Assembly (NCBI RefSeq): GCF_000003815.2
Contig: NC_049986.1
Span: 4,688,468 to 4,731,458, forward strand
DNA from: Branchiostoma floridae
Lineage: Eukaryota > Chordata > Leptocardii > Amphioxiformes > Branchiostomatidae
Reading direction: 5' to 3'
Length of the DNA stretch: 42,991 bases
Part shown: positions 42,301-42,991 of the stretch, in pieces
Position numbering within the stretch: the stretch's first letter is position 1
Layout of the letters: every line of letters starts with the position of its first letter
The notes under the pieces: model-generated
What the model was told of the DNA's origin: nothing
Seen by the model: only the letters and a program-made list of their open reading frames with translations
Database searches by the model: none
Translations under genes and position numbers: made by a program

Positions 42301-42597
42301 AATAGGTCTACAGACACCCAATACATTTCATGCAGGCCTGAGGTCTACGAACTCTTGTTTAAATTGTATTAATCTGGAAGCTCTTACCATTAGTACTGAA
42401 GTCTCTCAAAGTTTCTGCAATCCTCAAGCTTCACAAGTTGTTACTAAAGTTTTGTTGTGACGAAAGGTAATTGTATGCTTGTTATGGCAGGAGGTAACAT
42501 GTGTAACTTTGTGTTTCAGATTAAGAAAGTGGCAGATCTGTGCCCCTCTGTGACATCTCCTGTGTTCCAGCAGGACTGGTTTCATGTGCTGTCAGAG
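128..42597 (+). CDS. UBR4: UBR4-like giant E3 ubiquitin-protein ligase, internal portion (22 exons)
   Basis: Twenty-two exons joined in phase encode about 945 residues of the central part of UBR4. In the family this is a cytoplasmic N-recognin of more than 5,000 residues that ubiquitinates substrates carrying N-degrons. Segments I recognise include [73 protein letters not shown]-like [14 protein letters not shown] and [15 protein letters not shown]. The visible part appears to contain the end of a beta-propeller-like stretch, a beta-rich galactose-binding-like segment, helical repeats and an acidic/Ser-rich linker with a UIM-like motif. The UBR box and the C-terminal catalytic module, known from the family, are not in the window. 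Exon boundaries follow GT/AG signals, phase continuity and recalled homology. The coordinates give the span, not a continuous reading frame. One 1-nt frame break occurs in exon 21. The family assignment is very secure; exact ends are less so at exons 1, 13 and 21. Confidence 0.95.
333..1288 (+). other. Intron 1, no recognised feature
   Basis: This is 956 bp of intron. Several short open frames overlap on both strands around 750-1260, but none has recognisable family similarity. I see no mobile-element termini or RNA gene. Confidence 0.7.
1289..1359 (+). CDS. UBR4: UBR4 exon 2 of window
   Basis: This 71-nt exon runs from acceptor ATGTAG to donor GTAGGT. After completing a Gly codon with exon 1 it encodes [20 protein letters not shown] followed by DVE. 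It matches the UBR4 segment that leads into the galactose-binding-like beta domain. It ends in phase 0. Confidence 0.92.
1360..3107 (+). other. Intron 2 with a small microsatellite
   Basis: This is 1.75 kb of intron. Apart from the ATGC/ATAC microsatellite near 1701 I see only short open frames with no recognisable similarity. No mobile-element termini were found. Confidence 0.6.
1701..1736. repeat. ATGC/ATAC microsatellite
   Basis: Three ATGC units run into three ATAC units and then ATGTAC/ATGTAT. It is a short, imperfect tetranucleotide repeat in intron 2. TACATGTA-like words recur throughout the window. Confidence 0.85.
3108..3197 (+). CDS. UBR4: UBR4 exon 3 of window
   Basis: This exon has exactly 30 codons in phase 0/0, flanked by TCTACAG and GTATAG. 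It encodes [20 protein letters not shown] and ends in [10 protein letters not shown]. Vertebrate UBR4 has a nearly identical stretch. Confidence 0.95.
3440..3571 (+). CDS. UBR4: UBR4 exon 4 of window
   Basis: This exon has 44 codons in phase 0/0, flanked by TTGCAG and GTGTGA. It encodes [30 protein letters not shown] and [10 protein letters not shown]. The alternating hydrophobic pattern fits the beta-sandwich (galactose-binding-like) segment of UBR4. Confidence 0.95.
4212..4385. mobile_element. Fold-back MITE-like element in intron 4
   Basis: The left arm reads GTTAATGACCCGCC and continues to CCTGGTCCTTTGCTATAACC near 4269. The right arm near 4322-4385 is its imperfect reverse complement, ending GGCGGGTCATTAAC. 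Arms are about 60 bp with an inner segment of about 50 bp, so the whole unit can form one long hairpin. Either end lies at TTAA, which may be part of the terminus or a TTAA target duplication. It has no coding capacity. The transposase family is not determined. Confidence 0.75.
4732..4803. repeat. 27-bp-arm inverted repeat with CCAAT motifs
   Basis: The arm TGATTGGTCAAAATGAATCG (4732-4751) continues into ACACCGG, ending at 4758. It is matched in reverse complement at 4777-4803 with one or two mismatches, around an 18-bp loop. Each arm starts with an ATTGGTC (CCAAT-box) word. The same word recurs near 4682 and 4878. Confidence 0.7.
4876..4931 (+). promoter_or_regulatory. CCAAT/TATA-like segment, duplicated TATATATGATAATAG
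   Basis: CTGATTGGTCCGCGGGG is followed directly by CTATATATGATAATAG. The latter occurs twice in tandem, near 4893-4908 and 4916-4931. A CCAAT word upstream of a TATA-like word has the order of a core promoter. No convincing transcript follows, so it may equally be the promoter remnant of a repeat or a chance arrangement. Confidence 0.25.
5501..6484 (-). mobile_element. Penelope-like retroelement remnant with inverted terminal repeats
   Basis: A decayed minus-strand coding region (about 6281 to 5612) lies between inverted terminal repeats of about 110 bp, at 5501-5608 and 6367-6484. Both arms share ATGGCTATCAGTCCATCTT when read in the same sense. Penelope-like elements are known for terminal repeats in direct or inverted orientation and for a C-terminal GIY-YIG endonuclease, which fits. 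Only the C-terminal third of the usual polyprotein is seen; no reverse transcriptase motifs were found. It lies antisense within intron 4 of UBR4. Confidence 0.75.
5612..6281 (-). pseudogene. Penelope-type polyprotein C-terminus with GIY-YIG domain (broken)
   Basis: The minus strand, read across frame breaks, gives [20 protein letters not shown] and later [12 protein letters not shown], the linker typical of Penelope-like elements. [11 protein letters not shown] and [19 protein letters not shown] (VVYVG at 5929-5915) follow, corresponding to the start of the GIY-YIG nuclease. [20 protein letters not shown] follows (near 5740-5685), with the expected E-A-x-x-I and LNR signature. Stops and frame changes interrupt the reading (for example before KIKEAF), so it is a dead copy. 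In intact relatives the nuclease nicks DNA for target-primed reverse transcription. Confidence 0.75.
7147..7231 (+). CDS. UBR4: UBR4 exon 5 of window
   Basis: This 85-nt exon (phase 0 to 1) runs from GTACAG to GTAAGT. It encodes [20 protein letters not shown] and continues ADRSCTLF. The RWFD-PFTREE motif is strongly conserved in UBR4. Confidence 0.95.
7719..7917 (+). CDS. UBR4: UBR4 exon 6 of window
   Basis: This 199-nt exon (phase 1 to 2) has acceptor TTTTTCAG and donor GTCAGT. It encodes [20 protein letters not shown] and [17 protein letters not shown], then a Ser/Thr/Pro-rich tail ending TLSTTDR. The FGWPDE motif is diagnostic. The low-complexity tail differs from vertebrates. Confidence 0.95.
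8255..8345 (+). mobile_element. Possible non-LTR retroelement 3' end with AAATC tail
   Basis: A short GC-richer segment containing GCTGTATTTCTCACGATTAT and ACAGCCGAATAAAATC runs into an (AAATC)n-like tail. This resembles the microsatellite-tailed 3' end of a LINE or SINE. The 5' extent is unclear and no coding sequence is attached. Weakly supported. Confidence 0.35.
8815..8875 (+). CDS. UBR4: UBR4 exon 7 of window
   Basis: This 61-nt exon (phase 2 to 0) runs between ATCCACAG and GTAAGT. It encodes [20 protein letters not shown], matching the LERLVVSSLEALESCF segment of vertebrate UBR4 where the helical region resumes. Confidence 0.92.
9487..9621 (+). CDS. UBR4: UBR4 exon 8 of window
   Basis: This exon has 45 codons in phase 0/0, between ATTACAG and GTAAAA. 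It encodes a helical stretch with [20 protein letters not shown] and YYEHK. Vertebrate UBR4 has SVQQQSKSLLASLHTSR in this place. Confidence 0.94.
9622..11102 (+). other. Intron 8, no recognised feature
   Basis: This is 1.48 kb of intron. Short hairpin-like words occur near 9775-9795 (CCTCCTCACGAGGTGG), but no element boundaries or coding similarity could be supported. Confidence 0.6.
11103..11277 (+). CDS. UBR4: UBR4 exon 9 of window
   Basis: This 175-nt exon (phase 0 to 1) runs from TTTAATAG to GTACAG. It encodes [20 protein letters not shown] and [20 protein letters not shown]. The latter matches vertebrate [20 protein letters not shown]. Confidence 0.95.
11635..11754 (+). CDS. UBR4: UBR4 exon 10 of window; its 3' end is minisatellite unit 1
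   Basis: This 120-nt exon (phase 1 to 1) has acceptor GTTTCAG and donor CAG|GTAAGG at 11755. It encodes [29 protein letters not shown] and [12 protein letters not shown], matching vertebrate HFWKLHASKP...CLPG. The last 44 coding bases plus 20 intronic bases are the first unit of the tandem array that fills the start of the next intron. The first donor is the productive one: joining to exon 11 gives GLTPVDV in frame. Confidence 0.93.
11711..13447 (+). repeat. 64/68-bp minisatellite carrying a UBR4 exon end and its 5' splice site, about 27 units
   Basis: The unit contains TCAAACCTACCAACCCAGCA, then CTGGCACCCCTGGGCCTACC, then AG|GTAAGG and TTACTTTACATG. Donor-like GTAAG sites start at 11755, 11819, 11883, 11951, 12015, 12079, 12147, 12215, 12283, 12347, 12415, 12479, 12543, 12606, 12674, 12738, 12802, 12870, 12938, 13002, 13066, 13130, 13194, 13259, 13323, 13391 and 13442. 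Spacing is mostly 64 or 68 bp, the latter carrying an extra ATTG, with 63, 65 and 51 as exceptions. The array evidently arose by tandem duplication across an exon-intron junction. Units are nearly identical, suggesting recent expansion or homogenisation. The open frames across it are repeat artefacts. Confidence 0.97.
13453..13746 (+). mobile_element. 5'-truncated LINE 3' fragment inserted in the minisatellite
   Basis: 13461-13738 matches the reverse complement of 23033-23340, including TCTACACCTGTACAAAGAAG and ACAATAAAGGTCTTTCA. It ends in a CAAT microsatellite tail. ATTATTAT lies on both sides (13453-13460 and 13739-13746), a plausible target-site duplication, although the right copy borders the repetitive tail. 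5' truncation and a simple-repeat tail are typical of CR1/L2-like non-LTR elements. Confidence 0.85.
13747..13880 (+). repeat. Two diverged outlying units of the exon-end minisatellite
   Basis: Beyond the LINE fragment two degraded units remain, containing AGCACTGGCACTCCTGGG and TTGGCACTGGCACCCCTGGG. Splice-donor-like GTATAAG and GTAAGG (13867) remain in them. They extend the array to about 29 units and show that the LINE inserted into an existing array. Confidence 0.85.
13881..15327 (+). other. Rest of intron 10; alternating TATCCAGAACATG-like words
   Basis: No gene is recognised. Around 14395-14505 the word TATCC(A/G)GAAC(A/G)TG occurs three times in alternating orientation, and the 12-bp palindrome CCCCGATCGGGG lies near 14452. 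These may be remnants of an inverted-repeat element, but the ends could not be defined. Confidence 0.4.
15328..15449 (+). CDS. UBR4: UBR4 exon 11 of window
   Basis: This 122-nt exon (phase 1 to 0) runs between TTGTCAG and GTCAGT. It encodes [20 protein letters not shown] followed by [20 protein letters not shown]. Vertebrate UBR4 has LTHIEATVNALVDIIHGY here. Confidence 0.95.
16472..16663 (+). CDS. UBR4: UBR4 exon 12 of window
   Basis: This exon has 64 codons in phase 0/0, between TTTACAG and GTAACT. It starts [19 protein letters not shown], which is highly conserved, then changes to a Gln/Asp/Glu/Pro-rich linker ([18 protein letters not shown]). Vertebrates have an acidic linker at the same point. 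Confidence 0.94.
17863..17933 (+). repeat. tRNA-like segment, probably the head of a tRNA-derived SINE
   Basis: There is a good A box (TGGCGCAGTGG from 17870) and a good B box (GGTTCGAATCC). An anticodon stem GCATT/AATGC encloses the 7-nt loop CTAAACC, and a T stem CCCGG/CCGGG is perfect. The acceptor and D stems do not pair, and an A/T-rich tail follows. It is therefore more likely a SINE head or pseudo-tRNA than a working tRNA gene. Confidence 0.5.
18161..18785 (+). mobile_element. AT-rich palindromic-minisatellite element, copy A
   Basis: The left segment (CACATATAACAGGCGTCTTT, then TTTACCCGATCAACTTCATA) leads into a tandem array of about 32 bp. The array unit contains ATTATACATAATTATATATA and ACCCATTTCACC. 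The right segment includes TTTACACCAAATATTGCTTT. The same order occurs in reverse complement at 27838-28592. No coding capacity. The class is not recognised. Confidence 0.8.
19126..19313 (+). mobile_element. AT-rich palindromic element, partial copy A'
   Basis: Only the right part of the element is present: ATAATTATATATAATTATCT words, then TTTACACCAAATATTGCTTT and an end at TTTTGAAGCTAAATG. That end is shared with copy B and missing from copy A, so it helps define the terminus. Confidence 0.75.
19836..19843. promoter_or_regulatory. Palindromic CRE (TGACGTCA) in a CpG-rich patch
   Basis: A perfect TGACGTCA lies within a short CpG-rich patch (ACGGACCGGCTCGGG to GGCTCGGCGCATTGG) in otherwise AT-rich intron. 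It is a consensus CREB/ATF site. No transcript start can be demonstrated, though exon-like segments lie 1.3-2 kb downstream. Confidence 0.3.
20130..20240 (+). repeat. Dispersed repeat family R1, copy 1
   Basis: It starts near GCTATCCAGCAA and ends TAGTTTATGATCTG, including TTGCAACTGGGTGACAAG. It is similar in order and sequence to 20510-20600 and, inverted, to 25815-25920. A short non-coding interspersed repeat of unknown class. Confidence 0.65.
20510..20600 (+). repeat. Dispersed repeat family R1, copy 2
   Basis: It contains AGCAACCACAATGCATGCAC and TTGCAATTGGGTGAGAAGTA followed by TTTATGATC, matching copies 1 and 3. Confidence 0.7.
21158..21221 (+). CDS. Exon-like segment in intron 12, affiliation unknown
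   Basis: TTTTGTGCAG precedes an open stretch of 21 codons plus one base encoding [20 protein letters not shown] and then L, followed by the consensus donor GTAGGC. Its phase (0 to 1) fits the segment at 21784. I recognise no family, and vertebrate UBR4 has nothing like it. It could be part of a nested gene, an alternative exon or a coincidence. Confidence 0.3.
21784..21860 (+). CDS. Terminal exon-like segment in intron 12, affiliation unknown
   Basis: A TACTAAT branch-point-like word and a pyrimidine tract precede TTCAAG. The segment starts with two bases that complete the phase-1 codon from 21221. It then encodes [20 protein letters not shown] followed by VINL and TAA. The peptide is charged and balanced in composition, unlike nearby repeats. 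Together with 21158-21221 it would give a 46-residue C-terminus. No family is recognised. Confidence 0.35.
23033..23540 (-). mobile_element. LINE (CR1/L2/Crack-like) 3' fragment
   Basis: Minus-strand 3' portion of a non-LTR retrotransposon: the end of the reverse-transcriptase ORF, a 3' UTR with ACAATAAAGGTCTTTCATTC, and an ATTC-type tail at 23033-23050. It is the same family as the fragment at 13461-13738. It is truncated on its 5' side near the MITE at 23564. Confidence 0.85.
23141..23527 (-). pseudogene. LINE ORF2 C-terminal zinc-knuckle-like region (fragment)
   Basis: An open frame of about 128 residues reads [20 protein letters not shown], then [20 protein letters not shown] and [14 protein letters not shown]. 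The C-x2-C then H-x4-C pattern with V-E-D-E-x-H-F is the C-terminal Cys/His motif found after the reverse-transcriptase domain of many CR1/Jockey-group LINEs. Upstream RT motifs are missing, so this is a 5'-truncated copy. Confidence 0.8.
23564..24075. mobile_element. 512-bp MITE, PIF/Harbinger-like, with TAA target duplication
   Basis: Terminal inverted repeats of 32 bp (23564-23595 and 24044-24075) begin GGCCACAGCA and share GTAAATTTTATGGATG, with about three mismatches. Each side is flanked by TAA (23561-23563 and 24076-24078), the 3-bp TWA duplication typical of PIF/Harbinger transposons. There is no transposase ORF, so it is non-autonomous. Confidence 0.85.
24168..24211 (+). repeat. Short dispersed repeat R2, copy 1
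   Basis: GAGTTACTCTTCAGTTTTGA followed by AATGCACATGAGC and AGTAGTC recurs almost unchanged at 25576-25619. It flanks the 24292-24391 gap side and may be the edge of a larger repeat. Confidence 0.6.
24292..24391. other. Assembly gap, 100 N
   Basis: Exactly 100 undetermined bases, a conventional placeholder for unknown length, within intron 12. Confidence 0.99.
25153..25213. repeat. Near-perfect hairpin (about 27-bp stem)
   Basis: AACAAGGAGGTTTTATCA is followed by a short loop and TGATTAAACCTCCTTG with continuing complementarity on both sides. The stem has very few mismatches. The size would suit a precursor-miRNA-like hairpin, but a tiny inverted-repeat element is equally possible. Confidence 0.6.
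25451..25507. repeat. GC-rich hairpin GGCCGTGATAG...CTATCACGGCC
   Basis: The arms GGCCGTGATAG and CTATCACGGCC are perfect. Inner arms GTTT/AAAC and CCCCGTC/GACGGGG extend the stem to near the apex CGA. It is one of the strongest secondary-structure candidates in the window. Confidence 0.75.
25508..25557 (+). repeat. Three tandem 17-bp units AAACTCCCTTCC(N)CGGC
   Basis: Directly after the hairpin, AACTCCCTTCCACAGC, AAACTCCCTTCCTCGGC and AAACTCCTTTCCCGGC occur head to tail. Confidence 0.75.
25576..25619 (+). repeat. Short dispersed repeat R2, copy 2
   Basis: Second copy of the 24168-24211 repeat, with the same order GAGTTACTCTTCAGTTTTGA, AATGCACATAAGC and AGTAGTC. Confidence 0.6.
25815..25920 (-). 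repeat. Dispersed repeat family R1, copy 3 (inverted)
   Basis: Read on the minus strand it contains TATCCAGCAACCACAATGGA, TGCACTAATTTGTAAT, GTTGCAACCGGGTGAGAAAT and AGTTTATGATCTCATATAA, matching 20130-20240 and 20510-20600. Confidence 0.75.
26252..27290. mobile_element. Element with C-/G-rich repeated inverted ends
   Basis: The left end (26252-26342) has GGGCAAGATCACTAGCG, then TTTTCGCCCCCC-type units. The right end (27141-27290) has the complementary GGGGGGCGAGA, CGAAATCGCTAAAGG and GATCGCTAGTGATTTTGCCC units, with extra copies. The interior of about 800 bp is AT-rich and includes an open frame (26854-27186, plus) without recognisable motifs. The inverted ends suggest a DNA-transposon-like unit, but no clear target duplication was found. 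Confidence 0.55.
27838..28592 (-). mobile_element. AT-rich palindromic-minisatellite element, copy B (inverted)
   Basis: Reverse complement of copy A, with both ends. One end is CATTTAGCTTCAAAG near 27838, as in A'; the other is AAGACGCCTGTTATATGTG near 28590. The interior array has ATGGTGAAATGGG and TTATATATAATTATGTATAA units, about seven of them, some truncated. At 755 bp it is the most complete copy. Confidence 0.8.
29354..29516 (+). repeat. Dispersed repeat family R3, copy 1
   Basis: Contains TTTACCTGCTAATTTGTTC, CAATCTAACTTTTGAGATCA, CTAAAAGGGAATTTCTCAC and CGGAGTAATACATCAATGAG. Shared with 29607-29753 and, more diverged, 34567-34747. Confidence 0.8.
29607..29753 (+). repeat. Dispersed repeat family R3, copy 2
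   Basis: Same word order as copy 1, in direct orientation 250 bp downstream. It ends 50 bp before the acceptor of UBR4 exon 13. Confidence 0.8.
29804..30092 (+). CDS. UBR4: UBR4 exon 13 of window, UIM-like motif
   Basis: This 289-nt exon (phase 0 to 1) follows GAATCAG. It encodes [51 protein letters not shown] and [11 protein letters not shown], aligning with vertebrate [51 protein letters not shown] fits a ubiquitin-interacting motif (acidic start, hydrophobic-x-x-Ala-x-x-x-Ser). The donor GTCTTT is weak, but phase and homology support it. Confidence 0.93.
30434..30571 (+). CDS. UBR4: UBR4 exon 14 of window
   Basis: This 138-nt exon (phase 1 to 1) follows TTTTGTAG and ends before GTAGGA. 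It encodes [20 protein letters not shown] followed by [20 protein letters not shown] and TGEQN. The [20 protein letters not shown] string is nearly identical in vertebrates despite its low complexity. The acceptor lies in a CAG-repeat (TAGCAGCAG), so NAGNAG-type variation by one Ala is possible. Confidence 0.92.
30889..31039 (+). CDS. UBR4: UBR4 exon 15 of window
   Basis: This 151-nt exon (phase 1 to 2) runs between CTATTTAG and GTTAGT. It encodes [15 protein letters not shown], a Ser/Ala-rich stretch, and [17 protein letters not shown]. It corresponds to vertebrate VSGRSSAYGD...EGEGETEGDV. Probably a disordered linker. Confidence 0.9.
31434..31660 (+). repeat. Tandem repeat R4, first block (GAATGACCTGAAATTTGGCAC)
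   Basis: CGAATGACCTGAAATTTGGC occurs at about 31437 and again at about 31606, 169 bp apart. The second is preceded by CCCCCTGTACCCTGGTATTA. Related units continue at 32630-32820, and a single related copy lies near 9046-9055. Confidence 0.75.
31661..32521. repeat. Large inverted repeat (about 170-bp arms) around a gap
   Basis: 31661-31829 and 32352-32521 are reverse complements with roughly 90 percent identity by eye. Both contain TGATCATATTTCC, TGTGTGATATATCAATAGAA and AATTCTCGGAACG when read in the same sense. About 520 bp lies between, including a 100-N gap. It interrupts the R4 tandem repeat, so it is probably an inserted inverted-repeat element. Confidence 0.8.
31831..31930. other. Assembly gap, 100 N
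   Basis: A 100-base placeholder located exactly at the inner end of the left arm of a large inverted repeat, where assembly is expected to fail. Confidence 0.99.
32630..32830 (+). repeat. Tandem repeat R4, second block
   Basis: Two diverged units, CCAAGTGACCTAAGATTTTG (32647-32666) and CCAAATGACCTAAATTTTGG (32800-32819), are 153 bp apart and each follows a GGCTCCTGTAC(A/C)CTGGT(G/T)TT-type word. They have the same orientation as the first block. Confidence 0.7.
33173..33689. other. Assembly gap, 517 N
   Basis: Undetermined bases within intron 15. Flanking exons 15 and 16 join continuously by homology, so no coding sequence need be missing. Confidence 0.99.
33787..33883 (+). CDS. UBR4: UBR4 exon 16 of window
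   Basis: This 97-nt exon (phase 2 to 0) runs between TTTGTAG and GTCAGT. It encodes [20 protein letters not shown] and [12 protein letters not shown]. Vertebrate MVRLMLLERLLQTLPQLRNVGGVRAIPYMQ aligns without gaps. Helical. Confidence 0.95.
34250..34357 (+). CDS. UBR4: UBR4 exon 17 of window
   Basis: This exon has 36 codons in phase 0/0, between GACTGCAG and GTTAGT. It encodes [20 protein letters not shown] followed by [16 protein letters not shown], aligning with vertebrate VILMLTTDLDG...ALDNLLSQLI. Confidence 0.94.
34567..34747 (+). repeat. Dispersed repeat family R3, copy 3
   Basis: Shares TAATTTCTTCAGTTA, CAAGCTTCCACC, TTTGAGATCAGTTTCGCT and CTAAAAGGGAATTTCTCA with the copies at 29354 and 29607, but more diverged. 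Confidence 0.7.
35105..35218 (+). CDS. UBR4: UBR4 exon 18 of window
   Basis: This exon has 38 codons in phase 0/0, between TGTTACAG and GTAAGG. It encodes [20 protein letters not shown] followed by [18 protein letters not shown]. The [12 protein letters not shown] core is invariant in animals. An inverted-repeat element starts about 15 bp beyond the donor. Confidence 0.95.
35234..37079. mobile_element. 1.85-kb unit bounded by about 140-bp inverted repeats
   Basis: The left arm (35234-35370) and right arm (36935-37079) are reverse complements. Both contain GGAAACAGCTGCCCGGTC or a close variant twice, then CCAGTCAGGA(C/T)GG(T/C)GG and CAAGGTAT(C/T)TCGTGCAG. The interior shows no recognisable transposase. 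It contains the short palindrome GCCTTGCCTGGCGGCAAGGC near 35998. Could be a non-autonomous DNA transposon or two independent insertions of one repeat in opposite orientation. Confidence 0.65.
37967..38086 (+). CDS. UBR4: UBR4 exon 19 of window
   Basis: This exon has 40 codons in phase 0/0, between TTTCCCAG and GTACAT. It encodes [20 protein letters not shown] followed by [20 protein letters not shown]. It aligns with vertebrate SSSLISSATAAALLSSGAVDYCLHVLKSLLEYW. Confidence 0.94.
38403..38788. mobile_element. 386-bp MITE with AGGGCACAACCC termini and TA duplication
   Basis: The left end AGGGCACAACCCGCCGTACA and right end TGTATGATGGGTTGTGCCCT are imperfect inverted repeats of about 22 bp. Each is flanked by TA (38401-38402 and 38789-38790). 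No ORF of note. The TA duplication suggests a Tc1/mariner-like or related origin, but the family is not certain. Confidence 0.75.
39011..39106 (+). CDS. UBR4: UBR4 exon 20 of window
   Basis: This exon has 32 codons in phase 0/0, between TTGCTTCAG and GTAAGG. It encodes [20 protein letters not shown] followed by [12 protein letters not shown], nearly identical to vertebrate UBR4 ([23 protein letters not shown]). Confidence 0.96.
39161..39888. other. Assembly gap, 728 N, covering the start of exon 21
   Basis: The gap ends directly at codon GAT of exon 21. By homology about four residues (vertebrate GHAA) and the acceptor site lie inside the gap. Confidence 0.97.
39889..39947 (+). CDS. UBR4: UBR4 exon 21 of window, 5' end in gap, apparent 1-nt deletion
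   Basis: DVFEAY (39889-39906) is in one frame. [11 protein letters not shown] (39915-39947) is in another, ending at donor GTACAT in phase 0 as exon 22 requires. Both match the single vertebrate stretch DVFEAYTQLLTEMVLRLPYQ. Eleven instead of twelve bases separate Tyr and Thr, so one base appears to be missing between 39907 and 39914. Its position beside a gap favours a sequence error over a real mutation. Confidence 0.88.
40545..41120. repeat. Tandem repeat of about 150 bp, four diverged units
   Basis: GAACTTGA occurs at 40649, 40801, 40953 and 41100 (spacing 152, 152, 147). Other recurring words are GTATCTC(A/C)(A/G)GAACG, GACGATTTTTGGT and GATTTTGGGCCTCCT. Minus-strand open frames over it encode a repeated Pro/Lys-rich peptide, but the unit length is not a multiple of three, so the peptide hops frames and is not a gene. 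Confidence 0.85.
41121..42519 (+). other. Rest of intron 21, no recognised feature
   Basis: About 1.4 kb with no coding similarity, RNA gene or element boundary that I can support. Confidence 0.6.
42520..42597 (+). CDS. UBR4: UBR4 exon 22 of window
   Basis: This exon has 26 codons in phase 0/0, between GTGTTTCAG and GTGACA. It encodes [20 protein letters not shown] followed by FHVLSE. Vertebrate UBR4 has IKKITDTNSRIPPPVFDHSWFYFLSE here. This is the last exon in the window; the gene continues beyond. Confidence 0.92.
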
Positions 42598-42719
42598 GTG
42601 ACAGGGGTTTCATTTGATTGCATGCTCAATACAGATTCACAGTGACACTGTACATTTACATGTAGTTCTGATACATGTGGTATTTGACTGACTAGTGCAC
42701 TTCTGCATGTTCCTGTGTA

Positions 42720-42991
42720 TTGTAAAGATATGAGCCTAGGCCTGTACCTGATTTGTGCCTCAGTTCCAGTGACGGTGACGGTGACCGTCACTGTGTTACA
42801 AAGATGTGGGCCTGAACTGTCTTGTGTTCTGTCAAGATATGCATGCAGGCCTGTGTTTGTGTTGTAAAGATGTGAGCCTGTACATGTGTGTTGTAAAGAG
42901 TGTGGACCTGCACTTATATGTTTTGTTGTATAGATATGAGCCTGTACATGTGGATAACATTAAGATATGAGCCTGTACTTGTGTGTGGAAA
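42720..42991 (+). repeat. Diverged tandem repeat (TGTAAAGATATGAGCCTGTA) with an internal palindrome
   Basis: AAGATATGAGCCT or a variant recurs about eight times at 25-50 bp spacing to the window end, usually followed by GTACATGTG. Near 42768-42795 a small palindrome, GTGACGGT and ACCGTCAC around one base, interrupts it. Confidence 0.75.

Overview
The window is eukaryotic nuclear DNA. It carries one split gene with consensus GT/AG introns, surrounded by many dispersed and tandem repeats and four assembly gaps (24292-24391, 31831-31930, 33173-33689, 39161-39888). Twenty-two plus-strand exons between 128 and 42597 join in compatible phases into about 945 residues. They match the middle of the giant E3 ubiquitin ligase UBR4 (p600, ZUBR1, Pushover), compared from memory with the vertebrate protein. 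Neither the start nor the stop codon of the gene lies here. The chordate-like protein, the intron density, the abundance of TACATGTA-type sequence and the mix of retroelements and small inverted-repeat elements suggest a lancelet (Branchiostoma). That identification is an inference; no database was searched.

Layout. Exons 1-4 (128-3571) are followed by a 3.6 kb intron that holds a fold-back element, a CCAAT/TATA-like palindromic segment and a decayed Penelope-like retroelement with inverted terminal repeats. Exons 5-9 (7147-11277) lie in mostly plain sequence. Exon 10 (11635-11754) ends inside the first unit of a 64/68-bp minisatellite that runs to about 13447, so its 5' splice site is repeated in every unit: 27 in a row, plus two outlying copies beyond a LINE insertion. 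Exons 11 and 12 (15328-16663) come before a 13.1 kb intron filled with repeats: a tRNA-like segment, three copies of an AT-rich palindromic element (two of them forming a 10 kb inverted pair), a LINE remnant, a Harbinger-type MITE, G-rich inverted repeats and strong hairpins. It also holds two exon-like segments of unknown affiliation. Exons 13-16 (29804-33883) encode an acidic/Ser-rich linker with a UIM-like motif and the following helical part. Exons 17-22 (34250-42597) continue the protein, with more inverted-repeat elements, a roughly 150-bp tandem repeat and a probable 1-nt error in exon 21 beside a gap.

The only gene I can support with confidence is UBR4. The most unusual structure is the exon-end/5'-splice-site minisatellite at 11711-13447, where dozens of near-identical donor sites follow the authentic one and all the alternatives are predicted to be non-productive.
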